Origin: Serratia marcescens
GTDB taxonomy: Bacteria; Pseudomonadota; Gammaproteobacteria; Enterobacterales; Enterobacteriaceae
Direction: 5' to 3'
Length of the DNA: 64,000 bases
NCBI GenBank assembly: GCA_015548865.1
Contig: JADMXW010000007.1
Span: 156,358-220,357, forward strand
This document shows positions 28,362-38,217 of the stretch, in pieces (position 1 is the first letter of the stretch; each line of letters begins with the position of its first letter). Below the pieces are notes generated by a model that had not been told where the DNA came from, searched no databases, and saw only the letters and a program-made list of their open reading frames with translations. The translations under genes were made by a program, and so were the position numbers.

Positions 28362-29215
28362 TGTTACTGACAACAGTCATTATTTTATCGTTGGCTGGAC
28401 TGACCGCATTGCTATTTGCGCCTTGGTCTTCGAAAAACGACTATTCGCGTGATGCGATAAATCAGGCGCTGTACCACGACCGCCTGCGTGAAATACACGC
28501 GGATATCGCCAATGAAGGTGAGCGCACTCCACTGGTGGAAGATCTGCAACATACGCTCTTGCAGGACATTCCCGGCAGTTCCGGCGTGCCACAGCGTCCG
28601 TTGAGCCGATGGGTATTGTTGCCGGGTATCGTTCTGCTGGCTGTGGTAAGTCTGAGTGTGTTTTGGCATACAGCGGCTATTTACCGGGTGCAGGAGTGGC
28701 AACAGGTTGTGGCATTGACGCCTGATCTGATGAAACGTGCCCTTGACCCGGAAGCAGAGCCGCTGACCATTGAAGAGGTTGCCCGCCTTGGCCTGGGGTT
28801 GCGCAGTCAGTTGGAAACGCAGCCTGATAATGCGCAGGACTGGTGGTTGCTGGGGCGAATTGCCAGTCTGCTCAACAACTACGATATGGCGGTGCAGGCT
28901 TACGCTAACGCCTATCGACGCGATCCGCACAATACTGAGTTGGCATTAGATTATGCGGATATTCTGTCGCGCTCCACTAACTCACGCGACAGCGAACGTG
29001 GCGGTGAGATGTTGCGTGAATTGCTGCAAGCGGGCTCAACCAATGTGCGAGCGTTAAGTCTGTTGGCGTTCAATGCCTACGAAGGGCAACGTTATCAGGA
29101 AGCTATCGACGCCTGGAAGGGCATGTTGCGTGTTTTGCCGCAAAATGATACTCGTCGCGGAGTGATTGAACGCAGCATCCAGCAGGCTGAAGCTGCGTTG
29201 GCGGCGACCCCGTAA
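28358..29215 (+). CDS. ccmI: CcmI: TPR apocytochrome chaperone
   Basis: A 285-residue protein corresponding to the C-terminal half of E. coli CcmH. An N-terminal membrane segment, a cytoplasmic coil with YHDRLREIHADIANEGE, a second membrane segment (about 85-105) and a TPR domain (about 150-280, e.g. DWWLLGRIASLLNNYDMA) are visible. It binds apocytochrome C-termini. It ends the ccm operon and is followed by a clear intrinsic terminator. Confidence 0.92.
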   Translation: MMLLTTVIILSLAGLTALLFAPWSSKNDYSRDAINQALYHDRLREIHADIANEGERTPLVEDLQHTLLQDIPGSSGVPQRPLSRWVLLPGIVLLAVVSLSVFWHTAAIYRVQEWQQVVALTPDLMKRALDPEAEPLTIEEVARLGLGLRSQLETQPDNAQDWWLLGRIASLLNNYDMAVQAYANAYRRDPHNTELALDYADILSRSTNSRDSERGGEMLRELLQAGSTNVRALSLLAFNAYEGQRYQEAIDAWKGMLRVLPQNDTRRGVIERSIQQAEAALAATP

Positions 29216-29257
29216 TTTCGATTGTTGTTCGTGGTGAAAACCCGAGACTCACTGAAA

Positions 29258-29297
29258 AAGGGATTAAAGCGACCCACATTAATCCCTTAACTGTTTT
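29258..29297 (+). terminator. Intrinsic terminator of the ccm operon
   Basis: A perfect 10-bp inverted repeat (AAGGGATTAA / TTAATCCCTT) with an 11-base loop begins 42 bases after ccmI and is followed by a short T-run (CTGTTTTTG). Confidence 0.65.
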
Positions 29298-29319
29298 TGA
29301 CCTTATATCGCATAAAAAA

Positions 29320-29545
29320 TAACGCTGAGGTGCACGAGACCGCCGGGTGAGCCGCATGGATGCGGCGAAAGTCAGCGCCGCGTCGGGAACGCGTCGCTGG
29401 CGGCCCGAAAAGCGGGATCGGGTGCCGAAGGTACCGCGTAGCGGCGTTATTTCTTGCGAAAAGCCAGGGGCCACGGGGCGAGGGCGATTGACCGCCCCGT
29501 GTCGGGCGCGTGCGACGTGCACTGTAAATAGTCGCACTGGTTAAC
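29320..29545. repeat. GC-rich intergenic element, possible interspersed repeat
   Basis: Most of the 433-base gap between ccmI and napC is a GC-rich block with many short inverted repeats (for example GGGGCG and CGCCCC around 29476-29500) and a base composition unlike its surroundings. Open frames on both strands have no protein-like character. It resembles GC-rich intergenic repeats found in soft-rot enterobacteria, but only one copy is in this window, so its repeat nature is inference. Confidence 0.4.
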
Positions 29546-29612
29546 GCGCACGAAACCCTCACTGTAGGGGCAAATAGACGTGTTTTAGGTGTTAGACCGT
29601 GAAAACCGAGTA

Positions 29613-29630
29613 GGACGGCCCCTGCCGTCC
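29613..29630 (-). terminator. Possible terminator of the nap operon
   Basis: A 6-bp GC-rich inverted repeat (GGACGG / CCGTCC) with a 6-base loop lies 19 bases past the napC stop. The leftward strand continues with CGGTTTTC, a weak T-run. Confidence 0.4.
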
Positions 29631-29648
29631 CACAAGCCTTAGACAGGA

Positions 29649-30248
29649 TCAGAACTCGCTTTTGACACCGTGCATATCCGGCAATTGATGCGCAATGCCC
29701 TTATGGCAATCAATGCAGGTTTGGCCGGTTTTAAGCGCCTCGGTGTGTTTCTCCATCGCCACTGTTTTTTGCCCTGAGTAGTCCATATAGTCAAAATTGT
29801 GGCAGTTGCGGCACTCCTGAGAGTTGTTGCTTTTCATCCGCCGCCACTCGTTTTGCGCCATCGTTAGCCTATGTGCTTCAAACTTTTGCGGTGTATCAAT
29901 GGTGCCCATGATCTTGCCGTAAAGCTCTTTACTGGCCTGAATTTTACGCACCATCTTGGGCACAAACTCATGTGGAACGTGGCAGTCTGGGCAGGTGGCA
30001 CGCACACCGCTGCGGTTGTTATAGTGCGCAGTGGTCATGTATTCCTGATAAACCGTATTGTTCATCTCATGGCAACTGATGCAAAACGCCTCGCTGTTGC
30101 TGTTTTCCATGGTCTTCTGAAAGGTGGCCAGAAAGAAAATGCCGCCAGCAAAACCCGCGATTAACAATGTTCCCAGCGCCAGACGACTCGGTCGGCGCCA
30201 CCACTGCCATAATCTACGCAACCATCCCGCTTTTTCAGGTTGTTTCAT
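29649..30248 (-). CDS. napC: Tetraheme quinol dehydrogenase NapC
   Basis: A 199-residue membrane-anchored cytochrome of the NapC/NirT family: one N-terminal membrane segment (about 22-42) and four CxxCH motifs (CISCH, CPDCH, CRNCH, CIDCH). It oxidises menaquinol or ubiquinol and feeds NapB. It matches E. coli NapC closely through SGVRATCPDCHVPHEFVP and FEAHRLTMAQNEWRR. GAGG six bases upstream supports the ATG at 30248 over an in-frame GTG twelve bases earlier. It is the last gene of napFDAGHBC. Confidence 0.96.
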   Translation of the reverse strand: MKQPEKAGWLRRLWQWWRRPSRLALGTLLIAGFAGGIFFLATFQKTMENSNSEAFCISCHEMNNTVYQEYMTTAHYNNRSGVRATCPDCHVPHEFVPKMVRKIQASKELYGKIMGTIDTPQKFEAHRLTMAQNEWRRMKSNNSQECRNCHNFDYMDYSGQKTVAMEKHTEALKTGQTCIDCHKGIAHQLPDMHGVKSEF

Positions 30249-30256
30249 TGAAAACC

Positions 30257-30703
30257 TCACTGTCCAAAACCTTTAGAAGGGGTGAAGGTGTTGCCGGTAA
30301 TCGGTGTAGCATCTGTCTGTGGCACATGACATTGCAGACAGAAATAACGGGCAGGTGCGACGTTGCCTAGCGTCTTGCCGTCACGATCAACAAAGTGGGT
30401 CGGGCTAACGCGTGGCGCGTTGGTGGAGCGGTAGTTTTCTACGCTATGGCATTGCAGACAGCGGTTAAATGTCGGCGTTACCTGATAACCATCCACGCTG
30501 TGCGGGATCATCGGCGGCTGGTTTACATAGTTGAGCGCCATACGCTCTTGCTGTTTGGGCATGCGCGTGTTGCCCGGTTGGGAAACAGAAACTTCCGGTG
30601 ATTGACTTAATATATCGGCCTGCGCCGCTGCGAAGGTACTGACAATCATCGCCAGGGCGGGTATCCAGCGACACCATCCCGTTCTTAAGCTCTGGCTTTT
30701 CAT
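30257..30703 (-). CDS. napB: Diheme cytochrome NapB, small subunit of periplasmic nitrate reductase
   Basis: A 148-residue periplasmic cytochrome with a signal sequence ending near AAAQA and two CxxCH motifs (CLQCHSVENYR, CLQCHVPQTD). It passes electrons from NapC to NapA. GGGAG seven bases upstream and an ATGA overlap with napH support the start at MKSQSL. Confidence 0.95.
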   Translation of the reverse strand: MKSQSLRTGWCRWIPALAMIVSTFAAAQADILSQSPEVSVSQPGNTRMPKQQERMALNYVNQPPMIPHSVDGYQVTPTFNRCLQCHSVENYRSTNAPRVSPTHFVDRDGKTLGNVAPARYFCLQCHVPQTDATPITGNTFTPSKGFGQ

Positions 30704-31563
30704 GATTTTGCTCCCGATTTCCATCTAAGGGTTATTTTAAAAACGTCTTCTGCGCAGACATCAATACAGCGTCCGCATGTTATGCAGTCACGGTCGGTAA
30801 CCTGCACCGGACTGTGTTTATCGAGTAGGGGCGCGCGCAGCACCTGTGGTTCCGGACAAACATGAAAGCAGTCCATGCAGCGCGTACAGCGCGCACGTTC
30901 TGCGGCTTCTACCATCAGAGCCCCTTTGCTGCCCAACCCGCCATACAGAGCACCTGTTGGGCAGAGATGGCCGCACCAGCCGTGCTCAACGACCAGCAAG
31001 TCAAACAGGAACAGCGCGATAAGAAGCCAGGCACCCGCGCCAAAGCCGAAAATCAACCCCCGACCCGTTAATGACACTGGATTGACCCACTCCCACACCA
31101 ATCCACCGGTCAAGGCGCTTCCAAGCAGGATCAATGCCAGTAGCCAGTAGCGCAGGCTACGAGACAGCGTGGCAGATACGGTCATGCCGAGACGACGCCG
31201 CAGCCAGGCTGCAAGATCTGTCAGCGGATTAACCGGACACACCCAGCTACAAAACAGGCGCTTGCCTGCCAGCGCATAGCCGATAGCGATAATCAGCGCA
31301 CCGATCAGCGCAAGCGTTGCGGGTAAGTGACCGCTGGCGAGGCTTTGCAGTACGATAAGCGGATCGCTGAACGGCACGGTATCAAGCAACCGGCTGGCGC
31401 TGTAGTTGCCGTGCAGTATCCAAAAGCCGAATAGCGGACCACTGAGAAACATCAGCAGTACCAGCGATTGTGTCAGACGCCTCAGCACCAGCCAGCGGTG
31501 GCTGCGCCACCAGCCTTTTTTAGCCTGGGCCTCGCGTCCGGCGTCTTGCTTACGATTTGCCAT
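30700..31563 (-). CDS. napH: Quinol dehydrogenase membrane component NapH
   Basis: A 287-residue membrane iron-sulfur protein with four hydrophobic segments, two CxxxCP motifs ([18 protein letters not shown]) and two C-terminal [4Fe-4S] sites ([28 protein letters not shown]). With NapG it forms a ubiquinol-oxidising route into the Nap system. The start MANRKQDAG is the E. coli start and overlaps napG by 14 bases. Confidence 0.95.
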   Translation of the reverse strand: MANRKQDAGREAQAKKGWWRSHRWLVLRRLTQSLVLLMFLSGPLFGFWILHGNYSASRLLDTVPFSDPLIVLQSLASGHLPATLALIGALIIAIGYALAGKRLFCSWVCPVNPLTDLAAWLRRRLGMTVSATLSRSLRYWLLALILLGSALTGGLVWEWVNPVSLTGRGLIFGFGAGAWLLIALFLFDLLVVEHGWCGHLCPTGALYGGLGSKGALMVEAAERARCTRCMDCFHVCPEPQVLRAPLLDKHSPVQVTDRDCITCGRCIDVCAEDVFKITLRWKSGAKS

Positions 31564-32242
31564 CGCGCGCCTCCAGCCAGCTAAAGCGGTAGTGATGCCC
31601 AAGTTCCCCTTTTGCCAGCGCGCGCGGCAACACTTTGATGGCAGGTTGCTCTAGTACGCACGCTTTCTCGCATTTTCCACAGCCGGTACAGGTGTTGCTG
31701 TGTACCGTTGGCAGGAAGCGAGCGTGCTTGCCGGTGCGCGGGTTGCGTTCGGGCTCCAGTGTGATGGCGCTGTCGATCAAGGGACAGACGCGATAACAGA
31801 CATCGCAGCGTAATCCTTGATAATTCAGACAGTTTTCCTGATCCAATAGCACCGCTAATCCCATGCGGGCGTCATCGATGGACTCCAACGGTTGCAAAGC
31901 ACTGCTGGGGCAAGCCGCCACACACGGGATGTCTTCACACATTTCACACGGAATATTGCGTGCGACAAAATAGGGAGTACCGGCCGCCGGACCGGAAACC
32001 AGCGTCGCCAGTGTCAGTGTCTGGTACGGACACGCCTGAACGCACTGACCGCAACGAATGCAAGCACCAGAAAATGCGGCTTCAGGCAAGGCACCTGGCG
32101 GACGAAGCCGCAGTACATCGGCCTGACTGCGCCGCTGTTGGATGCCAAGCACGGCCACCGCTGCTGATAACCCGGCAACAGTGCGCACCGCGTCACGCAG
32201 GAAGCGGCGGCGAGCGGGCGATGAACTTTCCGGGCACGCCAT
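31550..32242 (-). CDS. napG: Periplasmic ferredoxin-type protein NapG
   Basis: A 230-residue protein exported by the Tat route ([17 protein letters not shown] at the N-terminus) with four [4Fe-4S] cysteine sets: [32 protein letters not shown] and [11 protein letters not shown]. It works with NapH to draw electrons from ubiquinol towards NapC or NapB. It sits five bases after napA. Confidence 0.95.
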   Translation of the reverse strand: MACPESSSPARRRFLRDAVRTVAGLSAAVAVLGIQQRRSQADVLRLRPPGALPEAAFSGACIRCGQCVQACPYQTLTLATLVSGPAAGTPYFVARNIPCEMCEDIPCVAACPSSALQPLESIDDARMGLAVLLDQENCLNYQGLRCDVCYRVCPLIDSAITLEPERNPRTGKHARFLPTVHSNTCTGCGKCEKACVLEQPAIKVLPRALAKGELGHHYRFSWLEARDGKS

Positions 32243-32247
32243 GTGCG

Positions 32248-34734
32248 TTACACCTTAGCCAGCTTGACGGCGCACTTCTTGAAATCAGCCTCTTTTGACA
32301 AGGGGTCGGTGGCATCCAGCGTCAGGATGTTGACCAACTGGGCGGCATCGAAGAACGGCATATACACCAGACCGCGCGGAGGTTTATTACGACCACGCGT
32401 CTCGACAACGGAGACAATCTCTCCACGGCGCGAAATAATCTTCACTTTTTCACCGCGTCGCAGATCGCGTTCCTTTGCATCCAGCGGATGGATAAACAGC
32501 ACCGCTTCAGGGAAGGCGCGATGGAGCTCCGGTACACGGCGTGTCATGCTGCCGGTGTGCCAGTGTTCCAGCACGCGACCAGTGGAGAGCCAGAGATCGT
32601 ATTCGCTGTCAGGGGCTTCAGCCGCAGGTTCGTAGGGCAGTGCGAATATCACCGCTTTGCCATCCGGTTTGCCGTAGAAGCGATATTCCTCGCCTGTTTT
32701 GACGTAAGGATCGTGCCCTTCGCTGTAGCGCCACTGGGTTTCTTTTCCATCCACCACCGGCCAGCGCATTCCCCTCACCTGATGGTAAGTGTCAAACGGC
32801 GCTAAATCGTGGCCGTGACCCCGGCCAAAGACGGCGTATTCTTCAAACAAGCCTTTCTGCAAATAGAAACCGAGTTCTCGTGACTCATCGTTGAGCTGGT
32901 TTTCCGGCAGTTCACTGAGCGGGAAGCGTTTAACCGCATCGTTGGCGAACAACACATCGTAGAGTGTTTTGCCGCGATAGCTGGGTTTTTGCGCCAGCAG
33001 CGTTTCTGGCCACACCTCTTCTACCTTGAAGCGCTTGGCAAAGCTGACTAACTGCCACAGATCGGATTTGGCTTCACCGGGCGCTTTAACCTGCTGACGC
33101 CAGAATTGCGTGCGGCGCTCGGCGTTGCCGTAGGCACCCTCTTTTTCTACCCACATGGCGGTAGGCAAAATCAGGTCAGCGGTCAGTGCACTGATCGTGG
33201 GGTAGGGATCGGATACCACGATAAAGTTACGCGGATCGCGCCAGCCGGGCATACGTTCCTCGTTGATATTCGGGCCACCCTGCATGTTGTTATTGCACAT
33301 CACCCAATAGGCATTGAGCGTACCGTCTTTCAGTGCGCGGTCTTGCGCTACGGCATGCAAGCCAATCTTGTCCGGGATGGTGCCAGACGGCAGTTGCCAC
33401 TGTTTCTCCGTGATATCGCGGTGTTTTTCATTGGTGACTACCATGTCTGCTGGCAGGCGATGGGCGAAGGTACCGACTTCACGCGCGGTGCCACAGGCGG
33501 AAGGTTGACCCGTTAACGAAAACGGACCACAACCCGGTTGGGAAATCTTGCCGGTCAGCAGGTGAATGTTATAGACCAGATTGTTGGCCCATACGCCGCG
33601 CGTGTGCTGGTTAAAGCCCATGGTCCAATAAGAGATCACTTTCTTGTTCGGATCGGCATAGAGTTTTGCCAGAGCTTCTAATTGATCGGCCGGAACACCA
33701 CTGAGCGCAGCGGTTTTCTCCAACGTGTATTCAGCGACAAACGCTTTGTAGGCGTCAAATGTCATCGGCTCAGACGCATCAGAACCGGGGTTTTTCGCTG
33801 CTTTTTCCAAGGGGTGCGTCGGGCGCAGACCATAGCCAATGTCCGTCGCGCCTTTGCGAATATTCACATGCTGGCTGAGGAATTTCTCGTTAACCGCGTT
33901 GTTCTGAATGATGTAGTTGGCGATGTAGTTGAGAATGGCGAGATCGGTTTGCGGCGTAAACACCATGCCGTTATCTGCCAGTTCGAAGCTGCGGTGCTGG
34001 TAGGTTGAGAGCACCGCCACGTTGACATTGGGGTTTGACAGTCGTCGGTCGGTGATACGCGACCAGAGGATCGGGTGCATTTCGGCCATGTTTGAACCCC
34101 ACAGCACGAACGCATCGGTCTGCTCGATATCATCGTAGCATCCCATGGGTTCATCCATGCCGAAGGTGCGCATGAAGCCGACGACGGCAGAGGCCATGCA
34201 GTGACGCGCATTGGGATCGATATTATTAGAGCGGAATCCTGCCTTGAACAATTTGGCCGCTGCGTAGCCTTCCCAGATAGTCCATTGGCCGGAGCCGAAC
34301 ATGCCGATACCGTTTGGGCCTTTCTCTTTCAAGGCGGTTTTAAACTTCTCTGCCATGATGTCAAATGCTTGATCCCAAGAGACGGGCGTAAAGTCCCCCT
34401 CTTTATCAAACTTACCATCACGCATGCGCAGCAACGGTTGGGTAACACGATCCTGTCCGTACATGATTTTCGGCAAAAAATAGCCTTTGATGCAGTTGAG
34501 GCCACGGTTTACCGGTGCATCGGGATCGCCCTGACTGGCAACAATACGGCCATTTTGCGTTCCTACCAGCACGCCGCATCCCACGCCGCAGAAGCGACAG
34601 GGCGCTTTATCCCAGTGGATACTGTCCTGCTGTTCGGTCACGGCGCGGACAGCCGTCGGTATACTGATGCCTGCTACCGTTGCCGCCGCCGCGGCAGCGT
34701 TAGCCTTCATAAAGTGTCGTCGACTGAGTTTCAT
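32248..34734 (-). CDS. napA: Periplasmic nitrate reductase catalytic subunit NapA
   Basis: The 828-residue molybdopterin-guanine-dinucleotide enzyme that reduces nitrate to nitrite. It has a Tat signal ([19 protein letters not shown]), the [4Fe-4S] motif [13 protein letters not shown] with its distant fourth cysteine in GLNCIKGYF, and the molybdenum-ligand cysteine in NARHCMASA. Length equals E. coli NapA. Its start overlaps napD by four bases; NapD protects the Tat signal before export. Confidence 0.98.
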   Translation of the reverse strand: MKLSRRHFMKANAAAAAATVAGISIPTAVRAVTEQQDSIHWDKAPCRFCGVGCGVLVGTQNGRIVASQGDPDAPVNRGLNCIKGYFLPKIMYGQDRVTQPLLRMRDGKFDKEGDFTPVSWDQAFDIMAEKFKTALKEKGPNGIGMFGSGQWTIWEGYAAAKLFKAGFRSNNIDPNARHCMASAVVGFMRTFGMDEPMGCYDDIEQTDAFVLWGSNMAEMHPILWSRITDRRLSNPNVNVAVLSTYQHRSFELADNGMVFTPQTDLAILNYIANYIIQNNAVNEKFLSQHVNIRKGATDIGYGLRPTHPLEKAAKNPGSDASEPMTFDAYKAFVAEYTLEKTAALSGVPADQLEALAKLYADPNKKVISYWTMGFNQHTRGVWANNLVYNIHLLTGKISQPGCGPFSLTGQPSACGTAREVGTFAHRLPADMVVTNEKHRDITEKQWQLPSGTIPDKIGLHAVAQDRALKDGTLNAYWVMCNNNMQGGPNINEERMPGWRDPRNFIVVSDPYPTISALTADLILPTAMWVEKEGAYGNAERRTQFWRQQVKAPGEAKSDLWQLVSFAKRFKVEEVWPETLLAQKPSYRGKTLYDVLFANDAVKRFPLSELPENQLNDESRELGFYLQKGLFEEYAVFGRGHGHDLAPFDTYHQVRGMRWPVVDGKETQWRYSEGHDPYVKTGEEYRFYGKPDGKAVIFALPYEPAAEAPDSEYDLWLSTGRVLEHWHTGSMTRRVPELHRAFPEAVLFIHPLDAKERDLRRGEKVKIISRRGEIVSVVETRGRNKPPRGLVYMPFFDAAQLVNILTLDATDPLSKEADFKKCAVKLAKV

Positions 34735-35000
34735 GGTGTTTCCTCACCCTGAGGTTGTTCATCAAGCTGGTGGTAAACCAGCGAAACCGCCAGTACGCCT
34801 GCAATTTCGCGTATTGACGCTATGTGTTTTAACAGTGCGTCTTCTGAATCTGACTCCAGCACCACTGCCATTTTTCCGGTATTGTTGTCACAGGCGGCAA
34901 CCTCCACGAGCGGGAGTGCGCCTACTGTTGCCGCCACATTCGCGGTGTTCTTCGTGTGGGCGTGAACAACCAAACTGCAAACATGCCAGACTGTGCTCAT
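34731..35000 (-). CDS. napD: NapA-specific Tat chaperone NapD
   Basis: An 89-residue cytoplasmic chaperone that binds the NapA twin-arginine signal. The sequence shows the NapD pattern: a [18 protein letters not shown] start, [22 protein letters not shown] in the middle and [13 protein letters not shown] near the end. Four-base overlaps link it to napF and napA. Confidence 0.94.
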   Translation of the reverse strand: MSTVWHVCSLVVHAHTKNTANVAATVGALPLVEVAACDNNTGKMAVVLESDSEDALLKHIASIREIAGVLAVSLVYHQLDEQPQGEETP

Positions 35001-35530
35001 CGGTTTTCCTGTTGCGCCGTAAGACGCTTTGCGGGTGAGTGTTTAACCACCGTTTTTATTATTGAAATCGCATGGGTAGGGCACCCGGCGATACAGGCAC
35101 CACAGGCAGTGCAGGCCACTCCATCAAGCTGCGGTGTGGCAACTTGCCCAAACGTTGGGCGAAACACAATGGCTCCCTCTTCGCAGCTATCTTGGCAACT
35201 GCGGCACTCCACCTGCTGCTGTGCCAGGCAGTTCTCTTGGATAATCAAGGTGTGCTTCCACGGTATGGTATGGCGCTCTGCAAACAGTGCTTGTGGGCAG
35301 GTGCTGGCACAGTCATAGCAAAACGTGCATTCGCCACGCAGGAAGTCGATCAGAGGAAATCCCCCTGGTCCACGTTGAACAATGCCGGTTGTGCAGGCAT
35401 CCACACAGGCATTGCAGCGCGTGCATGCATCAATAAAAGCCGCTTCCGAGCCGCTCCACGGGGGGCGCAGCGTGCTGTCTGCTCGTTGTCGGCCACCGCT
35501 AAACAGAAAACGACGGGAGAGATCGGTCAT
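34997..35530 (-). CDS. napF: Nap ferredoxin-type accessory protein NapF
   Basis: A 177-residue cytoplasmic iron-sulfur protein with cysteine sets CTRCNACVDAC, CTFCYDCASTC, CRSCQDSC and CTACGACIAGC. NapF interacts with NapA before export and is thought to help its maturation. I start at MTDLSRRF, which matches the family; the open frame runs 42 codons further up but that part reads as non-coding upstream sequence. It begins the nap operon, divergent from narQ with about 250 bases between. Confidence 0.92.
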   Translation of the reverse strand: MTDLSRRFLFSGGRQRADSTLRPPWSGSEAAFIDACTRCNACVDACTTGIVQRGPGGFPLIDFLRGECTFCYDCASTCPQALFAERHTIPWKHTLIIQENCLAQQQVECRSCQDSCEEGAIVFRPTFGQVATPQLDGVACTACGACIAGCPTHAISIIKTVVKHSPAKRLTAQQENR

Positions 35531-35777
35531 GGCAATGCGCTGCTCCGGTAAGGGAAAACACCCCATAAAAAACACTGTTTTTGTAGGGGTTACACTATTC
35601 CTCTTCCCGTTTAGTGGATAATCACCCTTTAGAGGTAAATACAGTTGCAGGATCAAGCTTATGCAGGATTACTGCACGGCTTGCTCGCCTCATGGCTGAG
35701 AGAAAGTGATAATGATGCCAGCAGCATTCCTGATGCTTTCTGGGTGACTCATGTAATGTGAAAGGGGATTAATTGTC

Positions 35778-37499
35778 GTGATGGTAAAACGTCCTGTCTC
35801 TACCGGCCTTGCCCGCGCTTTCTTTTACATTGCCTTGCTCTCATTCCTGACAACCGGTATCGCACTGTTGACGCTGGCCAGCGGTCTGCGTGACGCTGAG
35901 GCGATCAATATTGCGGGTTCTATGCGTATGCAGAGCTATCGCATGGGATATGACTTGCAAGGCGATCGCGCCGAATTAACCCAGCACCGCCAGTTTTATG
36001 CGCAAACGCTGGATTCGCCGGTGTTTCACCTGTTGGCGCGATGGTACGTACCGCGTGAGGTACATGAGCAATACACGGCGTTGCTGGTGAACTGGAAGAG
36101 GATGGATGAGCGGTTGGGCGCGGGGGATCTCGCTTGGTATCAAGAAAACATTGCTCGTTATGTCACTCAAATTGACCATTTCGTACTGGCATTACAGCAC
36201 TATTCCGAGCGCAAAATGATGATAGTGGTAGCGACATCAATGATTGGCTCCGTCACCATTTATATACTGATCTTCTTCACGTTGCGCCGCATTCGCCGTC
36301 AGGTAGTGATACCGCTCAGCAAGCTGATGGCAGCCTGTGCTGCCGTTGAGAAAGGCTATTTTACCCATGCGCGATTGGATATGTCGCTGCCGAATGAATT
36401 GGGGCTGTTGGCGCAAACCTTCACCCGCATGACGGATGAACTGCATAAGGTCTACCGTTCACTGGAGGAGAAGGTTCGCCAAAAAACGCTGCGCTTACAA
36501 GAAGCGAACCGCATGCTAAAGGTGCTGTATAACTGTTCGCAGGCGCTGAATGTGAGCACCATCGACAGGCACTGTTTCCAGCGCATATTGCAGATTGTCC
36601 ACCGCTATGAAACGGTTGGCTGTCTGGAGATGTGTGTCGGTGAGAACTGGCGGTTGAGTGAAGGTAAGGTCAATGCGCAGACGGAGTGGCAGGCATTGCC
36701 CATCCGTTTGCAAGACGTTGAGTTTGGACAACTGCGCTGGCAGGCGTCCACGCAGCAGCCGTCGATGCAACTGATGGAAAGCGTTGCCAACATGCTGGGG
36801 CGCGGTCTCTATTTTAATCAAGCCCAGAAGCACTACCAGCAGCTGCTACTGATGGAAGAGCGTGCCACGATTGCCAGAGAACTGCACGACTCCCTTGCCC
36901 AGGTACTTTCGTATCTGAATATTCAACTGACGCTGCTCAAGCGTGCAGTATCGGAAGAAAATGTGAAGGCCAGGCATATCATCACAGATTTTGAGCAGGC
37001 GCTGAGCGATGCTTATCGTCAACTGCGCGAATTGTTGGTGACATTCCGTTTGACGTTGCAGCAGGCGGATTTGCCTGCCGCATTACAAGAGATGATTGAA
37101 CCGCTGCGTGCGCAAACCAGCGCGAATATTCAGATTGATTGCCGCATTCCGACTCAGGCGCTAGATGCGGCACAACAGGTCCATTTGCTGCAAATTATTC
37201 GTGAAGCAGTATTGAACGCAATCAAACATGCGCAGGCAACGACCATCGTTGTCAGTTGCCGTACTCAGCCTGATGGGGGGCACTGTGTTGATATTCGTGA
37301 TGATGGACGCGGCATCAGCAACCATGAGGAGCCGGTGGGGCATTACGGTCTGAATATTATGCATGAACGTGCCGAGCGTTTGGGGGGCAAGCTCTCTATC
37401 GGTTCGAATCCAGAAGGTGGAACACAGGTTAGCGTTTGTTTTTCAGCGCCAGCGACCGAGCACAGCAGTACCAGCGATATCAATCATAAAGAAGAATAA
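35778..37499 (+). CDS. narQ: Nitrate/nitrite sensor histidine kinase NarQ
   Basis: A 573-residue membrane kinase nearly collinear with E. coli NarQ. It has an N-terminal membrane helix, the periplasmic nitrate-binding P-box (AINIAGSMRMQSYRMG, about 40-56), a second membrane helix (about 148-168), HAMP, a signalling helix and a HisKA_3-type kinase domain. The phospho-accepting histidine is in TIARELHDSLAQVLSYL, followed by the N-box (EAVLNAIKHAQA) and G-box (GHYGLNIMHERAERLGG). It senses nitrate and nitrite and phosphorylates NarP, encoded next. Placement beside nap fits control of nap and nrf. Confidence 0.96.
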   Translation: MMVKRPVSTGLARAFFYIALLSFLTTGIALLTLASGLRDAEAINIAGSMRMQSYRMGYDLQGDRAELTQHRQFYAQTLDSPVFHLLARWYVPREVHEQYTALLVNWKRMDERLGAGDLAWYQENIARYVTQIDHFVLALQHYSERKMMIVVATSMIGSVTIYILIFFTLRRIRRQVVIPLSKLMAACAAVEKGYFTHARLDMSLPNELGLLAQTFTRMTDELHKVYRSLEEKVRQKTLRLQEANRMLKVLYNCSQALNVSTIDRHCFQRILQIVHRYETVGCLEMCVGENWRLSEGKVNAQTEWQALPIRLQDVEFGQLRWQASTQQPSMQLMESVANMLGRGLYFNQAQKHYQQLLLMEERATIARELHDSLAQVLSYLNIQLTLLKRAVSEENVKARHIITDFEQALSDAYRQLRELLVTFRLTLQQADLPAALQEMIEPLRAQTSANIQIDCRIPTQALDAAQQVHLLQIIREAVLNAIKHAQATTIVVSCRTQPDGGHCVDIRDDGRGISNHEEPVGHYGLNIMHERAERLGGKLSIGSNPEGGTQVSVCFSAPATEHSSTSDINHKEE

Positions 37500-37505
37500 G
37501 ATCTC

Positions 37506-37556
37506 TACCCTACATAATTCGCGTTGCAGGACAAAACGTGAAGTATGACGGGTCTA
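37506..37556. repeat. MITE-like interspersed repeat, minimal copy 4
   Basis: A 51-base copy in reverse orientation consisting almost only of the two ends: TACCCTACATAATTCGCG on the left and CGTGAAGTATGACGGG on the right. It fills most of the 74-base gap between narQ and narP. Confidence 0.7.
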
Positions 37557-37573
37557 TCCTTTGGGAGTGGGTA

Positions 37574-38206
37574 ATGTCAGATACATTGAGTTATCGCGTG
37601 ATGATTGTCGACGATCATCCTCTTATGCGCCGGGGTATACGCCAGTTATTGGAAACCGATGAGATTTTTGAGGTGATTGGGGAAGCCAGTAATGGTATGG
37701 AGGCGCTTAGCCTTGCCAATCGCGACTCACCCGATATTATTTTGCTCGACCTCAATATGAAAGGGTTAAGCGGATTAGATACGCTTCATGCACTGCGGCG
37801 TGATGGCATCTGCGCACGCGTCATTGTGCTGACCGTGTCGGATTCACCCGGCGATATTTATGCGCTGGTGGATGCCGGTGCGGATGGGTATCTGCTTAAA
37901 GACAGCGCACCAGAGAATTTGTTGGCGGCGATTCGTAACGGCGATACTTTCAGCGAGCAGGTGAAAGCGGTTTTACAAAACCGTATGGCGATGCAGGAGA
38001 TTCCCTCGCCGTTTACCGTGTTAACTGAGCGTGAACTGGATGTGCTCCAGGAAGTGGCCTCGGGGTTATCCAACAAGCAGATCGCCTCTGCACTGTTTAT
38101 TTCTGAAGAAACCGTGAAAGTGCACATCCGCAATATCTTGCGCAAGCTAAACGTGAGTTCGCGCGTGGCCGCTACCGTCCTGTATTTGCAAACGCGCGGC
38201 TTATAA
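37574..38206 (+). CDS. narP: Nitrate/nitrite response regulator NarP
   Basis: A 210-residue response regulator. The receiver domain has the acidic pair in VDDHPLMRRG and the phosphorylated Asp in ILLDLNMKGLSG; the C-terminal LuxR-type helix-turn-helix is LTERELDVLQEVASGLSNKQIA through VKVHIRNILRKLNV. The NarP-like N-terminus, VMIVDDHPLMRRGIRQLLE, is close to E. coli NarP. I start at MSDTLSYR with GGGAGTGGG upstream; twelve extra codons in frame lie partly inside repeat copy 4 and are not counted. Confidence 0.95.
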   Translation: MSDTLSYRVMIVDDHPLMRRGIRQLLETDEIFEVIGEASNGMEALSLANRDSPDIILLDLNMKGLSGLDTLHALRRDGICARVIVLTVSDSPGDIYALVDAGADGYLLKDSAPENLLAAIRNGDTFSEQVKAVLQNRMAMQEIPSPFTVLTERELDVLQEVASGLSNKQIASALFISEETVKVHIRNILRKLNVSSRVAATVLYLQTRGL

Positions 38207-38217
38207 CGGTATGGGCG

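Noticed and set aside
29287-29562. Protein-coding frames in the GC-rich block between ccmI and napC
   Set aside because: The frames are rich in Arg, Pro and Ala on both strands, as expected from GC-rich repeats, with no ribosome-binding site.
35531-35656. Forty-two extra codons at the NapF start
   Set aside because: They do not resemble NapF and fall in the nap/narQ control region.
35541-35777. FNR or NarP boxes in the napF-narQ gap
   Set aside because: Control by FNR and NarP is expected, but I found no site with both half-sites at the right spacing.
37538-37573. Longer N-terminus for NarP
   Set aside because: The extra twelve codons start inside repeat copy 4 and are absent from NarP; MSDTLSYR has a strong ribosome-binding site.
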